A stretch of DNA of 17,179 nt from an archaeon (GTDB taxonomy: Archaea; Aenigmatarchaeota; Aenigmatarchaeia; GW2011-AR5; GCA-2688965): contig NZEE01000003.1 of assembly GCA_002688965.1 (NCBI GenBank), forward strand, positions 7,976 to 25,154. Reading direction: 5' to 3'. The translations under genes were made by a program, and so were the position numbers. Under the pieces are notes generated by a model. It saw only the letters and a list, made by a program, of their open reading frames with translations, was not told where the DNA came from and ran no database searches. Positions 1 to 7,997 of the stretch are shown here, in pieces. Every line of letters begins with the position of its first letter. Positions within the stretch are counted from its first letter, which is position 1.

Positions 1-1023
1 CATGCATGAAAGTAAATGTTCTAGTTTTCTGAAAAATCCTGGTATCTTAGTTATCATTTTCCATCTTATTACTAAAGTTCTTGTAGTTCCATAAGACCAT
101 CTAAACAATTGCCCGCATAACCCTGTAAATGTAGGCGGTAGTAATCCAGAACAATGTGAAGGATTAAGAAAAGCTGAAATATACCCATGTGAAAATAAAA
201 TAGTACTTAAATCAATATCTTCTGTAACTGTATCTTCTGGCCATCCGCCAAATTTATTTAATAATGCTCTTTTGATAGCTCCACCACTTCCACAAAATAT
301 AGCTAAGTTTCTCATATCTTTTGATTTCATTATTGATCCAAAGAACAAGTCTCTAATTAATCTACCAATACCTGTGATTCTGTTTTCTTCACTATTTCTT
401 TCGCAGTTTCTAGTTTGAACAAAAGCTATTTTTTTATCTTTAGCTAAAGTCTGAACAACTGCTGTAAGGAAATCAGTAGATGGTATATCATCTGCATCTA
501 AAACTGATATTACTTCTGATTTTGAATTTGAAAGTTTTTCTACATTATTCAAAGCTCCTGCTTTGTATCCATTACGATTCTCACGATGAATAAATTTTAT
601 CTTATGTTTTTTGCAGAATTTCTTTAAGGCATTCGTTTTTTCAGGTTCTGTTGAATCATCTGCAACTATAATCTCATATTTGTTTTTAGGATAGTCTTGT
701 TGCATAGCTGCTTCTAACGTCGGACCAACAATATCCATGGGTTCATTGAATGTTGGAACATGTATAGAAACAAAAGGTAGTGACATTGATTTTTTTAATT
801 TAGTAATGTTCATTAATTTTGGGCTTTTCCATTCTAATGTACAAAATACAGAGTGGTATAAGTAAATACTGAACATTGCACACAGTATTTCGACACCTAT
901 TAGTATTGAATTCAAAAATAATGTACCTGCAGGTAACATTGGGAATATAAACACTATTTCATAACTAAAGTATGAAATTGCCAATGCTACAAGGACTGCT
1001 AGTATTATAGTACTTTTTCTCAT
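1..1023 (-). CDS. Processive family-2 glycosyltransferase, cellulose-synthase-like (3' end cut by window)
   Basis: The minus-strand frame is open from an ATG at 1023 to the window edge (341 codons, no stop), so the C-terminus is missing. Two N-terminal membrane segments (about residues 5-26 and 37-58) precede a cytoplasmic GT-A domain. All signatures of a processive inverting GT2 enzyme are present: ADDS at 121-124, DAD at 176-178, TED at 267-269 (catalytic base) and QLFRW at 305-309 (QxxRW). Family knowledge: such enzymes polymerise a sugar from a nucleotide-sugar donor and pass it through a C-terminal membrane channel, which here would lie outside the window. The start is supported by the TATA decamer at 1045-1054, 26.5 nt upstream, so the mRNA is probably leaderless. 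Its place beside S-layer and surface-protein genes suggests an envelope polysaccharide or glycan role; the sugar cannot be told. A non-processive enzyme such as dolichyl-phosphate mannosyltransferase is unlikely because of QxxRW. Confidence 0.9.
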   Translation of the reverse strand, partial: MRKSTIILAVLVALAISYFSYEIVFIFPMLPAGTLFLNSILIGVEILCAMFSIYLYHSVFCTLEWKSPKLMNITKLKKSMSLPFVSIHVPTFNEPMDIVGPTLEAAMQQDYPKNKYEIIVADDSTEPEKTNALKKFCKKHKIKFIHRENRNGYKAGALNNVEKLSNSKSEVISVLDADDIPSTDFLTAVVQTLAKDKKIAFVQTRNCERNSEENRITGIGRLIRDLFFGSIMKSKDMRNLAIFCGSGGAIKRALLNKFGGWPEDTVTEDIDLSTILFSHGYISAFLNPSHCSGLLPPTFTGLCGQLFRWSYGTTRTLVIRWKMITKIPGFFRKLEHLLSCM

Positions 1024-1044
1024 ACAAAGAGATTGATAGCAATT

Positions 1045-1054
1045 CTTTTTAAAG
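1045..1054 (-). promoter_or_regulatory. TATA box of the glycosyltransferase gene
   Basis: Reads CTTTAAAAAG on the minus strand. Its centre is 26.5 nt from the ATG at 1023, the spacing expected if transcription begins at or next to the start codon. Confidence 0.6.
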
Positions 1055-1075
1055 ACGTTTTAGGATACTGTAGCA

Positions 1076-1714
1076 CTATTCCTGCAATATTGTAAAGTTA
1101 GGATTTTGCAAATTAACACCAAGATATGCTAAAACTAGCTTATCTCCAGCCATTTCAAGCTCTTTGTGTGTTAATCCCTGAACAAGAATAATGTTTCCAC
1201 CATTTTCACTTTGTAATGTAGTTATACTTGTTTCAACTGCACCTGAATTAGGGCCTTTTAGCATGATTGTTGTTTTATCTAATAAGGACTCGCTTAATGG
1301 TGTTGTGGTTATGTTAAGAAATCTTGTTTGAGTATAAACAGAATACTGCTGTATTTTATAAACGATATTATATCCTGATGTAGTAAAATAAGGGAAGTCT
1401 TTTACTGAATCTCCGGTATCATTAAACACTACTTCTATATCAATTACGCTATTTAGAAGAATTAATATAGCATCTCTGTTTTCCATAGTAATCTTATCAG
1501 AATCATAAATATCATGTGAGAACATGTATTTCTGATCTTGGTAAATTATTTTTGTGACATTTTCTGGCGTTCCTGGTTGAATTAAGATAAATATAACTGT
1601 TGCGGCAATTATAGCAATAACTATTAATGAAATTGCCATAATTTTTTCTTTATTCTTTTCATTGAAAAATTTTGACTTTTCACTAGATTCTGAAGGAGAT
1701 TCTTCTGAAGCCAT
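1076..1714 (-). CDS. Membrane-anchored protein, one transmembrane helix, S-layer-C-like tail
   Basis: The product has 212 residues: a charged Ser/Glu/Lys-rich N-terminus (1-24), one membrane helix (about 25-46), and an outward-facing domain with three N-x-S/T sites. No named family is recognised. The last 60 residues hold two hydrophobic-strand-plus-glycine motifs: IMLKGP near 150, followed by GAVETS, and IILVQG near 175, followed by a helix ending AGDKLVLAYLG. The same two-part pattern occurs in the C-terminal S-layer domain encoded at 3988-6687 (LILVGGP and LVIAGK), so a shared fold is possible. That is an inference from motif shape. The gene has its own TATA box (1735-1744) with leaderless spacing and lies 52 bp upstream of the glycosyltransferase start. 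An envelope or S-layer-associated role is plausible from context only. Confidence 0.8.
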   Translation of the reverse strand: MASEESPSESSEKSKFFNEKNKEKIMAISLIVIAIIAATVIFILIQPGTPENVTKIIYQDQKYMFSHDIYDSDKITMENRDAILILLNSVIDIEVVFNDTGDSVKDFPYFTTSGYNIVYKIQQYSVYTQTRFLNITTTPLSESLLDKTTIMLKGPNSGAVETSITTLQSENGGNIILVQGLTHKELEMAGDKLVLAYLGVNLQNPNFTILQE

Positions 1715-1734
1715 GATTGATATGAGTAGATAAG

Positions 1735-1744
1735 TTATTTAAAT
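1735..1744 (-). promoter_or_regulatory. TATA box of the 212-residue membrane protein gene
   Basis: ATTTAAATAA on the minus strand, centred 25.5 nt before the ATG at 1714. The transcript is probably leaderless. Confidence 0.6.
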
Positions 1745-1753
1745 GTTAAAAAA

Positions 1754-3814
1754 TTAGAAATTTGACTTATATGATTTGCTTGCATTCATAAAACTGAAAT
1801 TAGAGTTAAGTTTGCCTTTTTTCACTAAAACAAACCAAGATAATCCAATTATTACAACAATAACTATTCCAACTAAAAGCAGAATGTCTGCGCTAATTAT
1901 TCCTGAAAATTGAGCAGTTATAGCAAAGTATGAAAATCCTGTTGTTGTTGCATTGTATATATAATAAGTGTCGTCTTCCCCTGTCTGTATTGTCTCAAGA
2001 ACAGTCCATGAATTGTCTACATATTTAGTTAATTTTACACTTTCAGCTGAAAGATTATTGTTTGACACCCATGTTTTTTCAATACGGAATGACATTACTA
2101 CTTTTTCTATTTTCTCATTTGAAAGGCCATCAACATTAATATCAAGATATTTGTAAACATTTCCATTTGGTGTTGTATCAACTGGAGCCATTACACGGTT
2201 TGCGACAAGAGTTCCTGTGGATACATTTTCAGTTGTAGTTATCCATATTCCTAAGAATCCCATTTCTTGATCATCAACTGCGACAAATGTAGGTTCTCCT
2301 GCAACAAGTCCATCCCATGTTATTTGTGCTGTTTCTTCTATTGTTGTTGTTACGGTGCTAGTTGAATCTGATGAAGATGCAATAGTACTAGTTCCACTAC
2401 CAGAAGCAACTGTTGTGGTTGTTCCTGTTGGTTGAGTAATTGTTACGGTTATGTTTTGTTGATATGTATTATTTATTGTATCATTCAGAGTTAACTGAAC
2501 TAAATATGTTCTATTTTCCCATAATGGAAGAATGCTCTGGAAATATCCTGTTTTACTTATACTGAAATTTACTGTTTCATTGACACTGAAAGAATCGATG
2601 CCAACATTATCAGTTCCATTGAATTGTACCGCAACTGCATTTCCATATGTAATACTAATAACATGGGCTGAAATTGCTGGAGCTACACTTGGTGTTATAT
2701 TTATCCACATTGGAGATGAATCTGTATTATTCAGTGTGTCATTAACTGTAACTGTTAGTAAATAAATTGTATTGTTTAACATTACTGTACTGTTTCTAAG
2801 ATAACCAGTAGTGTTTATTGTGAGATTTAATGTATTATTAACTGAAAAATTACTTAGTCTAGCATTTTCTGAAATAACTGTTTGATATCTCACGCCAGCA
2901 GCGTCATTGAATTCAATAGTAAGGTTGTTTGCGTTTAATACTGGATTTGATGAATTTGTAATATTGACCCACATTGTAGTTGCTACTGTTCTGTTCATAG
3001 TGTCGTTTGCTGTGACTGTTAACCAATATGTTGTAGCATTTGCAAGGGCTGTAATATTTTCAAGATAACCTGTTTTATTTATTCTAAAGTTTGTTGTGTC
3101 ATTTACTGAGAAATTAGAAAGATCGTAATTTTCTGTATAGCTAATTAGATATGCAACAGATGATGCATCACCATCACCAGAATATTCATAACTTTGATTT
3201 AGTATGTTAATAACAGGTGTTGTTGTATCTGTGATATTTATCCATAACACAGATGTAATTGTATTATTCACACTATCGTTTCCAGAAACAGTAATCCAAT
3301 ATCTTCGTAATGATATGGCAGGAGTAAGTTGTGTTATATTTTGAATATATCCACTATCATTCATGACCAAGTTTGTTGTGTCATTAACACTCCAATTACC
3401 GAATAAATAATTATCAGTTTGATTATACCAAGCAGTTGCTCTGCTACCATATTCAAATGTCATGTTATACGTTGTTATCACTGGTGGTGTTGAATCTGTA
3501 ACATTTATCCATATAATAAAACTATCTGTTAAATTAGCTTCAGATTCGTTTGCTGATAGATTAATCCAATATAATGTAGCAATAGTAGGTAATGCTGTTG
3601 TGTTTTGAAAATATCCTGTTTTATTTATTGTGAAGTTGTCTGTATTATTTATATAGAATGTACCATTTCCAGTAAAATTGAAAAGCACGCTTATATTGTG
3701 TGAGAATCCTGTTACATTATGTGCAGATATTGTTGGGGCTGTTCCAGTTGCTATAACAACACCAATAAAAGCAATAGATAATACCAAACCTATTAACAGG
3801 TATGTTAATTTCAT
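1754..3814 (-). CDS. Surface protein with five beta repeats, Ser/Thr linker, PGF-pre-PGF domain and C-terminal TM anchor
   Basis: The 686-residue protein starts with a signal peptide (about 1-23). Five tandem repeats of 85-92 residues follow (about 24-462), each with a WINIT-like strand, a Y-x-N or NFSVN-like strand, a K/N-T-GY turn and a (T)ANDT strand, as in cadherin/Ig-like modules. A Ser/Thr/Gly linker (463-494) is a likely O-glycosylation region. Residues about 497-637 match the PGF-pre-PGF domain: FRIEKTWV, LSAESVKL, GEDDTYYIYNATTTGFSYFAI. Known members often end in a PGF-CTERM sorting signal. Here that motif is absent and is replaced by a membrane helix (641-664), a KKGK stop-transfer stretch and a Ser/Asn/Lys tail ending in NF. 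By eye about fifty N-x-S/T sequons are present. The ATG at 3814 fits the TATA box at 3837-3846 (27.5 nt). Likely a glycosylated adhesin or stalk on the cell surface; its ligand is unknown. Confidence 0.88.
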   Translation of the reverse strand: MKLTYLLIGLVLSIAFIGVVIATGTAPTISAHNVTGFSHNISVLFNFTGNGTFYINNTDNFTINKTGYFQNTTALPTIATLYWINLSANESEANLTDSFIIWINVTDSTPPVITTYNMTFEYGSRATAWYNQTDNYLFGNWSVNDTTNLVMNDSGYIQNITQLTPAISLRRYWITVSGNDSVNNTITSVLWINITDTTTPVINILNQSYEYSGDGDASSVAYLISYTENYDLSNFSVNDTTNFRINKTGYLENITALANATTYWLTVTANDTMNRTVATTMWVNITNSSNPVLNANNLTIEFNDAAGVRYQTVISENARLSNFSVNNTLNLTINTTGYLRNSTVMLNNTIYLLTVTVNDTLNNTDSSPMWINITPSVAPAISAHVISITYGNAVAVQFNGTDNVGIDSFSVNETVNFSISKTGYFQSILPLWENRTYLVQLTLNDTINNTYQQNITVTITQPTGTTTTVASGSGTSTIASSSDSTSTVTTTIEETAQITWDGLVAGEPTFVAVDDQEMGFLGIWITTTENVSTGTLVANRVMAPVDTTPNGNVYKYLDINVDGLSNEKIEKVVMSFRIEKTWVSNNNLSAESVKLTKYVDNSWTVLETIQTGEDDTYYIYNATTTGFSYFAITAQFSGIISADILLLVGIVIVVIIGLSWFVLVKKGKLNSNFSFMNASKSYKSNF
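2429..3745 (-). repeat. Five tandem about 90-residue beta-sandwich repeats (coding)
   Basis: Repeat units run roughly at residues 24-107, 108-198, 199-289, 290-377 and 378-462 of the surface protein. Each unit carries the series FSVN(D/N/E)T, (N/S)KTGY or equivalent, YW(L/I)TV(S/T)xND, and a closing W(I/V)NIT. Units differ at many positions, so they are old duplications rather than a recent DNA repeat. Confidence 0.75.
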
Positions 3815-3836
3815 AACATTATTATAGGTAAATTTG

Positions 3837-3846
3837 GTATATATAG
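3837..3846 (-). promoter_or_regulatory. TATA box of the repeat surface protein gene
   Basis: CTATATATAC on the minus strand, 27.5 nt from the ATG at 3814. The same decamer serves the lipoprotein gene at 13685-14614. Confidence 0.6.
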
Positions 3847-3896
3847 ATTACTTTTTATGATTGTAATGAAATTCTAACGAGTAATTAATCAAAAAT

Positions 3897-3933
3897 GAAA
3901 ATAAAAGAGAATAAAATGGGCGAAAACCGCCCA
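3897..3933 (-). terminator. Hairpin plus T-rich tract after the S-layer gene
   Basis: A perfect 6-bp GC-rich stem (TGGGCG at 3917-3922 with CGCCCA at 3928-3933, 5-nt loop) lies 55 nt after the S-layer stop codon. In the direction of transcription it is followed at once by a T-rich run down to about 3890. This resembles an intrinsic terminator; archaeal RNA polymerase mainly responds to the T tract. An overlapping alternative stem, AAACCG at 3924-3929 with CGGTTT at 3936-3941, cannot form together with it. Confidence 0.6.
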
Positions 3934-3987
3934 ATCGGTTTCTTTTTGAACACTCACAAAGGTCCCTATCTAACTGCTCGAGAGCAA

Positions 3988-6687
3988 TTAAACAAGTACA
4001 CTTGTAATAACAGTTCCTTGGACAACAACACCACTTCCCGTTAGGTCAGAAGCATAGTCGTCATACTTTTGGATTACTGCAGTTGCTGAACGAGTACCGT
4101 CCGCATCTTTACCAGCTATAACAAGAGCGTTTGCACCTGTTGCCCAAGCATCTTCGACTAAGTCGATTATACCTGAACCAGCTGCCTGACTAGCATACCA
4201 GTCAGTTGCTTTTGTTTTACCTGCGTCTGCAAGCTCTGCGACAAGAGAGTTAACAATTGGACCTCCAACTAAGATTAAGTTCTTAGTTTCTTTGTCCGTT
4301 TGTGAAACGTCTGCGTCTACCTTAGCAAGAGCTGTCTTGTAAGGCATTGCTTTGCTAACAGATGCACCTGCAACAGCTTCAGATGTTGATGCAGTAGCAT
4401 CAACAGCGGCAACAAACAAATCGTGAGTCATCTGTTGATCAGGATAGTATATTACTAAACTGTCCTGGTTGTCGGTATCTCTTGATACGAATGTACCATA
4501 AAGATCGACATATTCAGTGACTGATGTGTCTGTTTTTTGAGCTGCGTTAGGCGAGTAAGTTGATGAAAATTCTGGTGCAGCTGCATTTATTTGTACAGTT
4601 GAACCTGATGTTTCATTACCTGGCTGCATAAAGAGTGTGTGAACGTTATTGTTAGCGCCTTCTTCTTCTTCAACCAATAACAAACCAACACTTACTTCAG
4701 TGTGAGTTGGTACTGTACCATCAGAACCTAATACTTGTATTCCAAGAGTATCATTGTCTACTTTTGAAATGTTATAGTAAGTTCTTCCAGTTGAAGTTTT
4801 ACCAACTTGAACGATTGTGTGGTTGTTTGTCAAAGGATTCAATACCTTACTTGAAGATACTGAAAAACCAGTTGCTGCAGCTAAAGTTATGTTACTAGCT
4901 GCAGTATCGTTTCCTGCTAGGGTAACAGCTAATGTTCCCGTAGGTAAAACGATATTTTCTTCGTTTGCTATATCGAATGTCGTATAATTTGTTATTGCTA
5001 AGAATTCGCCGTGTTTACCCTTAAGTTTTGGGAAAACAGTTACGTCATCTCCTACAGCACCACTTCCTGCATTGTCTCCCCATGTAAGCTTAACAGTTGT
5101 TGTAGCATCTGTACCATCGATTTTATAGAGTTGTCCGTCGATGTATGCGTCTGTTATATTGTCAGTACCAAGTACAAATTCGTACGTTGTTCCTGAGAAA
5201 ACGTCTGTAAATTCAACGTCTCCAGTTACTGAACCATCGTTATCGATGTCAGTTAACTGCAATAAGTGTGTATAATCACCTGCATCAATTACAACATACT
5301 CGTTTTGAGCAATAGCTTTATTTTCGGCTACAATGATTTTGTATCCGCTAGCATCTGTTATGTCAGCGTGATCTGCGTCATAAGCCCAGGTAACTGTTGA
5401 CTCTTTGTTTTTATCGTCTGTGTATGTGAATGTTAATGCATCGTCACCAGAAGATTGAATAGTTAACATATTTCGTTCACTAGACATCAATGATGATGAG
5501 ACACTTGGGTATGCGATTTTTACTGAACCATATACTGGATCAATAAATTCGCCACCTACAGGTATTGCATCAACAACAGAATCAGCTGGAACAACTGCAA
5601 TTTCCATTGCACTTAATTTTCCTGCGTTTGTAGTAAGTGTTACGTTTGTTCCGTCGATGTTTGTTGTTGTACCGCTACCAGTTGTAACCTTCTTGTTATG
5701 TTCAAATGTGATAGTTTCAGCGCCGAATGACACTTTAGCCTGATTATCAGTTCTTGTAGATCCGTAATAATATACGTCGTCTACGTAAACTTGTAATCCG
5801 CCAATTGTCTTTGTCTGTTCTTTATCAATTGTTTTTGTTTCAGAACCGACAGCAATAACAATTGTATCAGCGTCAGATACACCATTCATTTTTAATGTGT
5901 ATGATGTTCCGCCAACAGATACTGTTGTTTCGTCGCCTTCTGTTAGAACTCTTGTGTCTGCACTTCCCTGAAGTACTAATTTAGGTGTACTTGCAGTAAA
6001 TGAAGTTGTACTTGCTATTGTATAAGATTTACCAAATAGTTCCAATTTTTCACCAACAGCAGTTGTGCCGTTAACGTCTTTTTGGAAAACTATTTTTGTC
6101 TTATAAAAATAGTTAGTATCCACAGGAGTTGTAGGATTTGTTCCAGCCTTGTTTTTTAAAACAAGAGCAGGGTCCTTAGAAGCACTTGCATCAGGTCTTG
6201 CTTGAGCGAATGTAAAGTTGTAGTCGTTTGAAAGCTCGACATACTGATCATATACATGATTAGTATTTGCGTCAGAGTCTTCTAACAAGCCAGATTCTAA
6301 TGTGTTTGGAAGGTCAGCTGCTGTCATTGTATATCTGACACCAGTTTTCCTTGGTACGTCTCGCATGTAGAGTTTTTTGTTTGTGGTTGCTAATGCCTTT
6401 CCTTCACCACTTAAAGCTGCACCACCTGAAGAACCTGCACAAGTATAGGACTCGGTGTTTTCACTACCCAAACGAGCAGCGATGTCAACAGCACCAGCAA
6501 CGTCAGAAGCAAGACCAGCAGGCCAATCGCCTTGTGATCCTACAACGACTAAAGTGTCGCCAATTCCATTGTCAGCTGTGATAAATGGTTGTGGAAAGTC
6601 CGCAAGCGTTGTCGCTGCGAAAGCTAGTGTTGAACCTGCCATAAGCACGCCCATAGCACCAGCAGCAATCCATTTTATTAATTGCAT
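3988..6687 (-). CDS. S-layer protein (Methanococcus/DPANN type)
   Basis: From the chosen start the product has 899 residues. A signal peptide (1-24, ending AFA) is followed by half of a split domain: LVVVG near 46-50 and DVAGAVDIAARLG at 62-74. A long beta-rich middle contains the family-typical ELFGKSYTI and GGEFIDPVYGSVKIAY stretches. The C-terminal domain, about 780-899, has LILVGGPIVNSL and ALVIAGKDADGTRSA. This is the arrangement of the archaeal S_layer_N/S_layer_C families. The protein is rich in Asp, Thr and Ala, and codon use looks richer in G+C than in neighbouring genes, as expected for a very highly expressed protein. A TTG at 6702 would add five residues, but GGAGG at 6696-6700 sits 8 nt before the ATG at 6687 and overlaps that TTG, so ATG is preferred. 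It forms the outer lattice of the cell. Confidence 0.93.
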   Translation of the reverse strand: MQLIKWIAAGAMGVLMAGSTLAFAATTLADFPQPFITADNGIGDTLVVVGSQGDWPAGLASDVAGAVDIAARLGSENTESYTCAGSSGGAALSGEGKALATTNKKLYMRDVPRKTGVRYTMTAADLPNTLESGLLEDSDANTNHVYDQYVELSNDYNFTFAQARPDASASKDPALVLKNKAGTNPTTPVDTNYFYKTKIVFQKDVNGTTAVGEKLELFGKSYTIASTTSFTASTPKLVLQGSADTRVLTEGDETTVSVGGTSYTLKMNGVSDADTIVIAVGSETKTIDKEQTKTIGGLQVYVDDVYYYGSTRTDNQAKVSFGAETITFEHNKKVTTGSGTTTNIDGTNVTLTTNAGKLSAMEIAVVPADSVVDAIPVGGEFIDPVYGSVKIAYPSVSSSLMSSERNMLTIQSSGDDALTFTYTDDKNKESTVTWAYDADHADITDASGYKIIVAENKAIAQNEYVVIDAGDYTHLLQLTDIDNDGSVTGDVEFTDVFSGTTYEFVLGTDNITDAYIDGQLYKIDGTDATTTVKLTWGDNAGSGAVGDDVTVFPKLKGKHGEFLAITNYTTFDIANEENIVLPTGTLAVTLAGNDTAASNITLAAATGFSVSSSKVLNPLTNNHTIVQVGKTSTGRTYYNISKVDNDTLGIQVLGSDGTVPTHTEVSVGLLLVEEEEGANNNVHTLFMQPGNETSGSTVQINAAAPEFSSTYSPNAAQKTDTSVTEYVDLYGTFVSRDTDNQDSLVIYYPDQQMTHDLFVAAVDATASTSEAVAGASVSKAMPYKTALAKVDADVSQTDKETKNLILVGGPIVNSLVAELADAGKTKATDWYASQAAGSGIIDLVEDAWATGANALVIAGKDADGTRSATAVIQKYDDYASDLTGSGVVVQGTVITSVLV

Positions 6688-6700
6688 CTTTTTTTCCTCC
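6685..6700 (-). promoter_or_regulatory. Strong Shine-Dalgarno site that fixes the S-layer start
   Basis: GGAGG (6696-6700) and an A-rich 8-nt spacer precede the ATG at 6687. It is the strongest ribosome binding site in the window, while most genes here with their own promoter appear leaderless. It argues against the in-frame TTG at 6702, which the site itself overlaps. Confidence 0.8.
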
Positions 6701-6962
6701 AAAATTTTTTACCCATTTTGTGGTAATTATCAATGTATTTGATATAAGTTTATGTTACGATATCAACCTTGTGCAGGTTTACTTCTAATACTACCTACTT
6801 GTATTTTATGTATATATATAATTAACTTGAAACAGTCCTAAACTTCACATATAAGTGAACTTCATAAAAGATATAAAGGTTTACTCGGCTTATATTTTTA
6901 GTATAAAAGTTTAAAAAGTGATATTCATTGGTTTTAAATGATAAGACGTTATATCTATAGAA
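6688..6962 (-). promoter_or_regulatory. S-layer promoter and long 5' leader
   Basis: This 275-bp gap is the longest in the window. Two candidate TATA elements read on the minus strand: TATATATATA at 6811-6820, giving a leader of about 100 nt, and ACCTTTATAT at 6871-6880, giving about 160 nt. A short hairpin (AACCT and AGGTT at 6765-6779, 5-nt loop) would lie in either leader. An inverted repeat (TTCAC-N6-GTGAA, 6844-6859) sits about 25 bp upstream of the first TATA element. No open frame of note was seen. A long leader with a strong ribosome binding site is common for S-layer genes; which TATA is used cannot be told. Confidence 0.55.
6844..6859. promoter_or_regulatory. Inverted repeat upstream of the S-layer gene, possible operator
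   Basis: TTCAC and GTGAA arms separated by six AT bases. Arms extend to 7 of 8 matching positions (AACTTCAC against AAGTTCAC). It lies between the regulator gene and the S-layer gene, a position suited to a dimeric winged-helix protein. Chance occurrence in AT-rich DNA is not excluded. Confidence 0.3.
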
Positions 6963-7976
6963 TTACTCTAAATCATCATTATTTTCCGTTTTAGTGTCAT
7001 TTTCTGGTGTATATGGTAGGTCATGTTCTTTATTTGGCTTATCAGTATCTTGTTTTGCTAGGTTTTTTGCTTTTCTTTTGTCAACTAAAGAGATTCTGTT
7101 GGTTCTTCCCTTTTTTACAACATTAATTATACCTCTTAATTCAAGGTCCTTTACAAGCCGTGAAATCATGCTTTTACTCAATCCTGTGTCTTTTACAATG
7201 CGACGCTGATCAACACCTGATTTTTCTTTCATTAATATCTGTACTATTCTTCTCTCATTTTCATGTAATACTGTTAACACGTCTTTAACTCCTCTTTTTC
7301 TAAATGTTATTGTTATAGCAACCATAACAAATATCAAAAATAGAACAAATACTATTAACAGTAATTGTTCTAAGTCAAATCCTGTTCTTTCGTAAATTAT
7401 AGACACATCTAATTTATCACCTAAAAGTGGTTCTGCCATATTCCATGATATAAAGATACGACGACCATCAGAACTGCTTATACCATTATCAGGTTCAACA
7501 GGCAATAATCCAGTTCCGTCTAATTTTTCTTGTGTAACTATTGTAAATCCAACTGGAAGTTTAACTGTTATATGAAAATTATCTGTAATTCGACTTACTG
7601 AGAATCTGTAATCAAAATTCTTTAGATTATTGAGATTTGAAATGATGTCTTTTGTAATAAAATTATATCGTATTGTTTGAGCTTCAAAATTATCGCATCT
7701 TATTGTTGTTCCTATATTTTTCCTTTCTACATTACATTGTATCCGTTTTTCATCAGCATATACATTAACATCTCTAACATCTGTACGCACAAAATACTCA
7801 TGTTCTGTTACAGTTTCATTATATGACATAATTACTTCAAATGTTGCATCTCTATCAGAACCAAGAGAAACTGTAGTATTCCAGTAATTTAGGTTTGGTT
7901 CTGCCATAACGTTTTGAGCCATTATGATGACTAATACAGTAAATAGTAATGGTATGAATAACTTGTGCATATTCAT
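6963..7976 (-). CDS. Membrane-anchored winged-helix transcription regulator (COG2512-like)
   Basis: The 337-residue protein has a signal peptide (about 1-25), an exported beta-rich domain (26-199) with two cysteines (81, 94) that could form a disulfide, and a membrane helix (203-225). A cytoplasmic winged helix-turn-helix (about 232-298) follows, with a recognition helix around SKSMISRLVKDLELRG and a basic wing near KKGRTNR. The tail (300-337) is charged and acidic. This order matches predicted membrane-associated MarR/ArsR-like regulators of archaea: an outside sensor coupled to DNA binding in one polypeptide. The gene lies directly upstream of the S-layer gene on the same strand, and no terminator is obvious between them. 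Regulation of the S-layer or envelope genes is a context inference. The TATA element at 7998-8007 is 26.5 nt from the ATG at 7976, so the mRNA is probably leaderless. A second ATG at codon 3 is possible but less well placed. Confidence 0.85.
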   Translation of the reverse strand: MNMHKLFIPLLFTVLVIIMAQNVMAEPNLNYWNTTVSLGSDRDATFEVIMSYNETVTEHEYFVRTDVRDVNVYADEKRIQCNVERKNIGTTIRCDNFEAQTIRYNFITKDIISNLNNLKNFDYRFSVSRITDNFHITVKLPVGFTIVTQEKLDGTGLLPVEPDNGISSSDGRRIFISWNMAEPLLGDKLDVSIIYERTGFDLEQLLLIVFVLFLIFVMVAITITFRKRGVKDVLTVLHENERRIVQILMKEKSGVDQRRIVKDTGLSKSMISRLVKDLELRGIINVVKKGRTNRISLVDKRKAKNLAKQDTDKPNKEHDLPYTPENDTKTENNDDLE

Positions 7977-7997
7977 AGTTTAGATATGGTGTAAATA

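Noticed and set aside
3158..3178. GATGATGCATCACCATCAC, looks like a palindrome
   Set aside because: It encodes the GDGDASS stretch of the repeat protein and has no reason to act as a site.
6811..6820. TATATATATA as a microsatellite
   Set aside because: Its length and place upstream of the S-layer gene fit a TATA element better; similar tracts precede other genes here.
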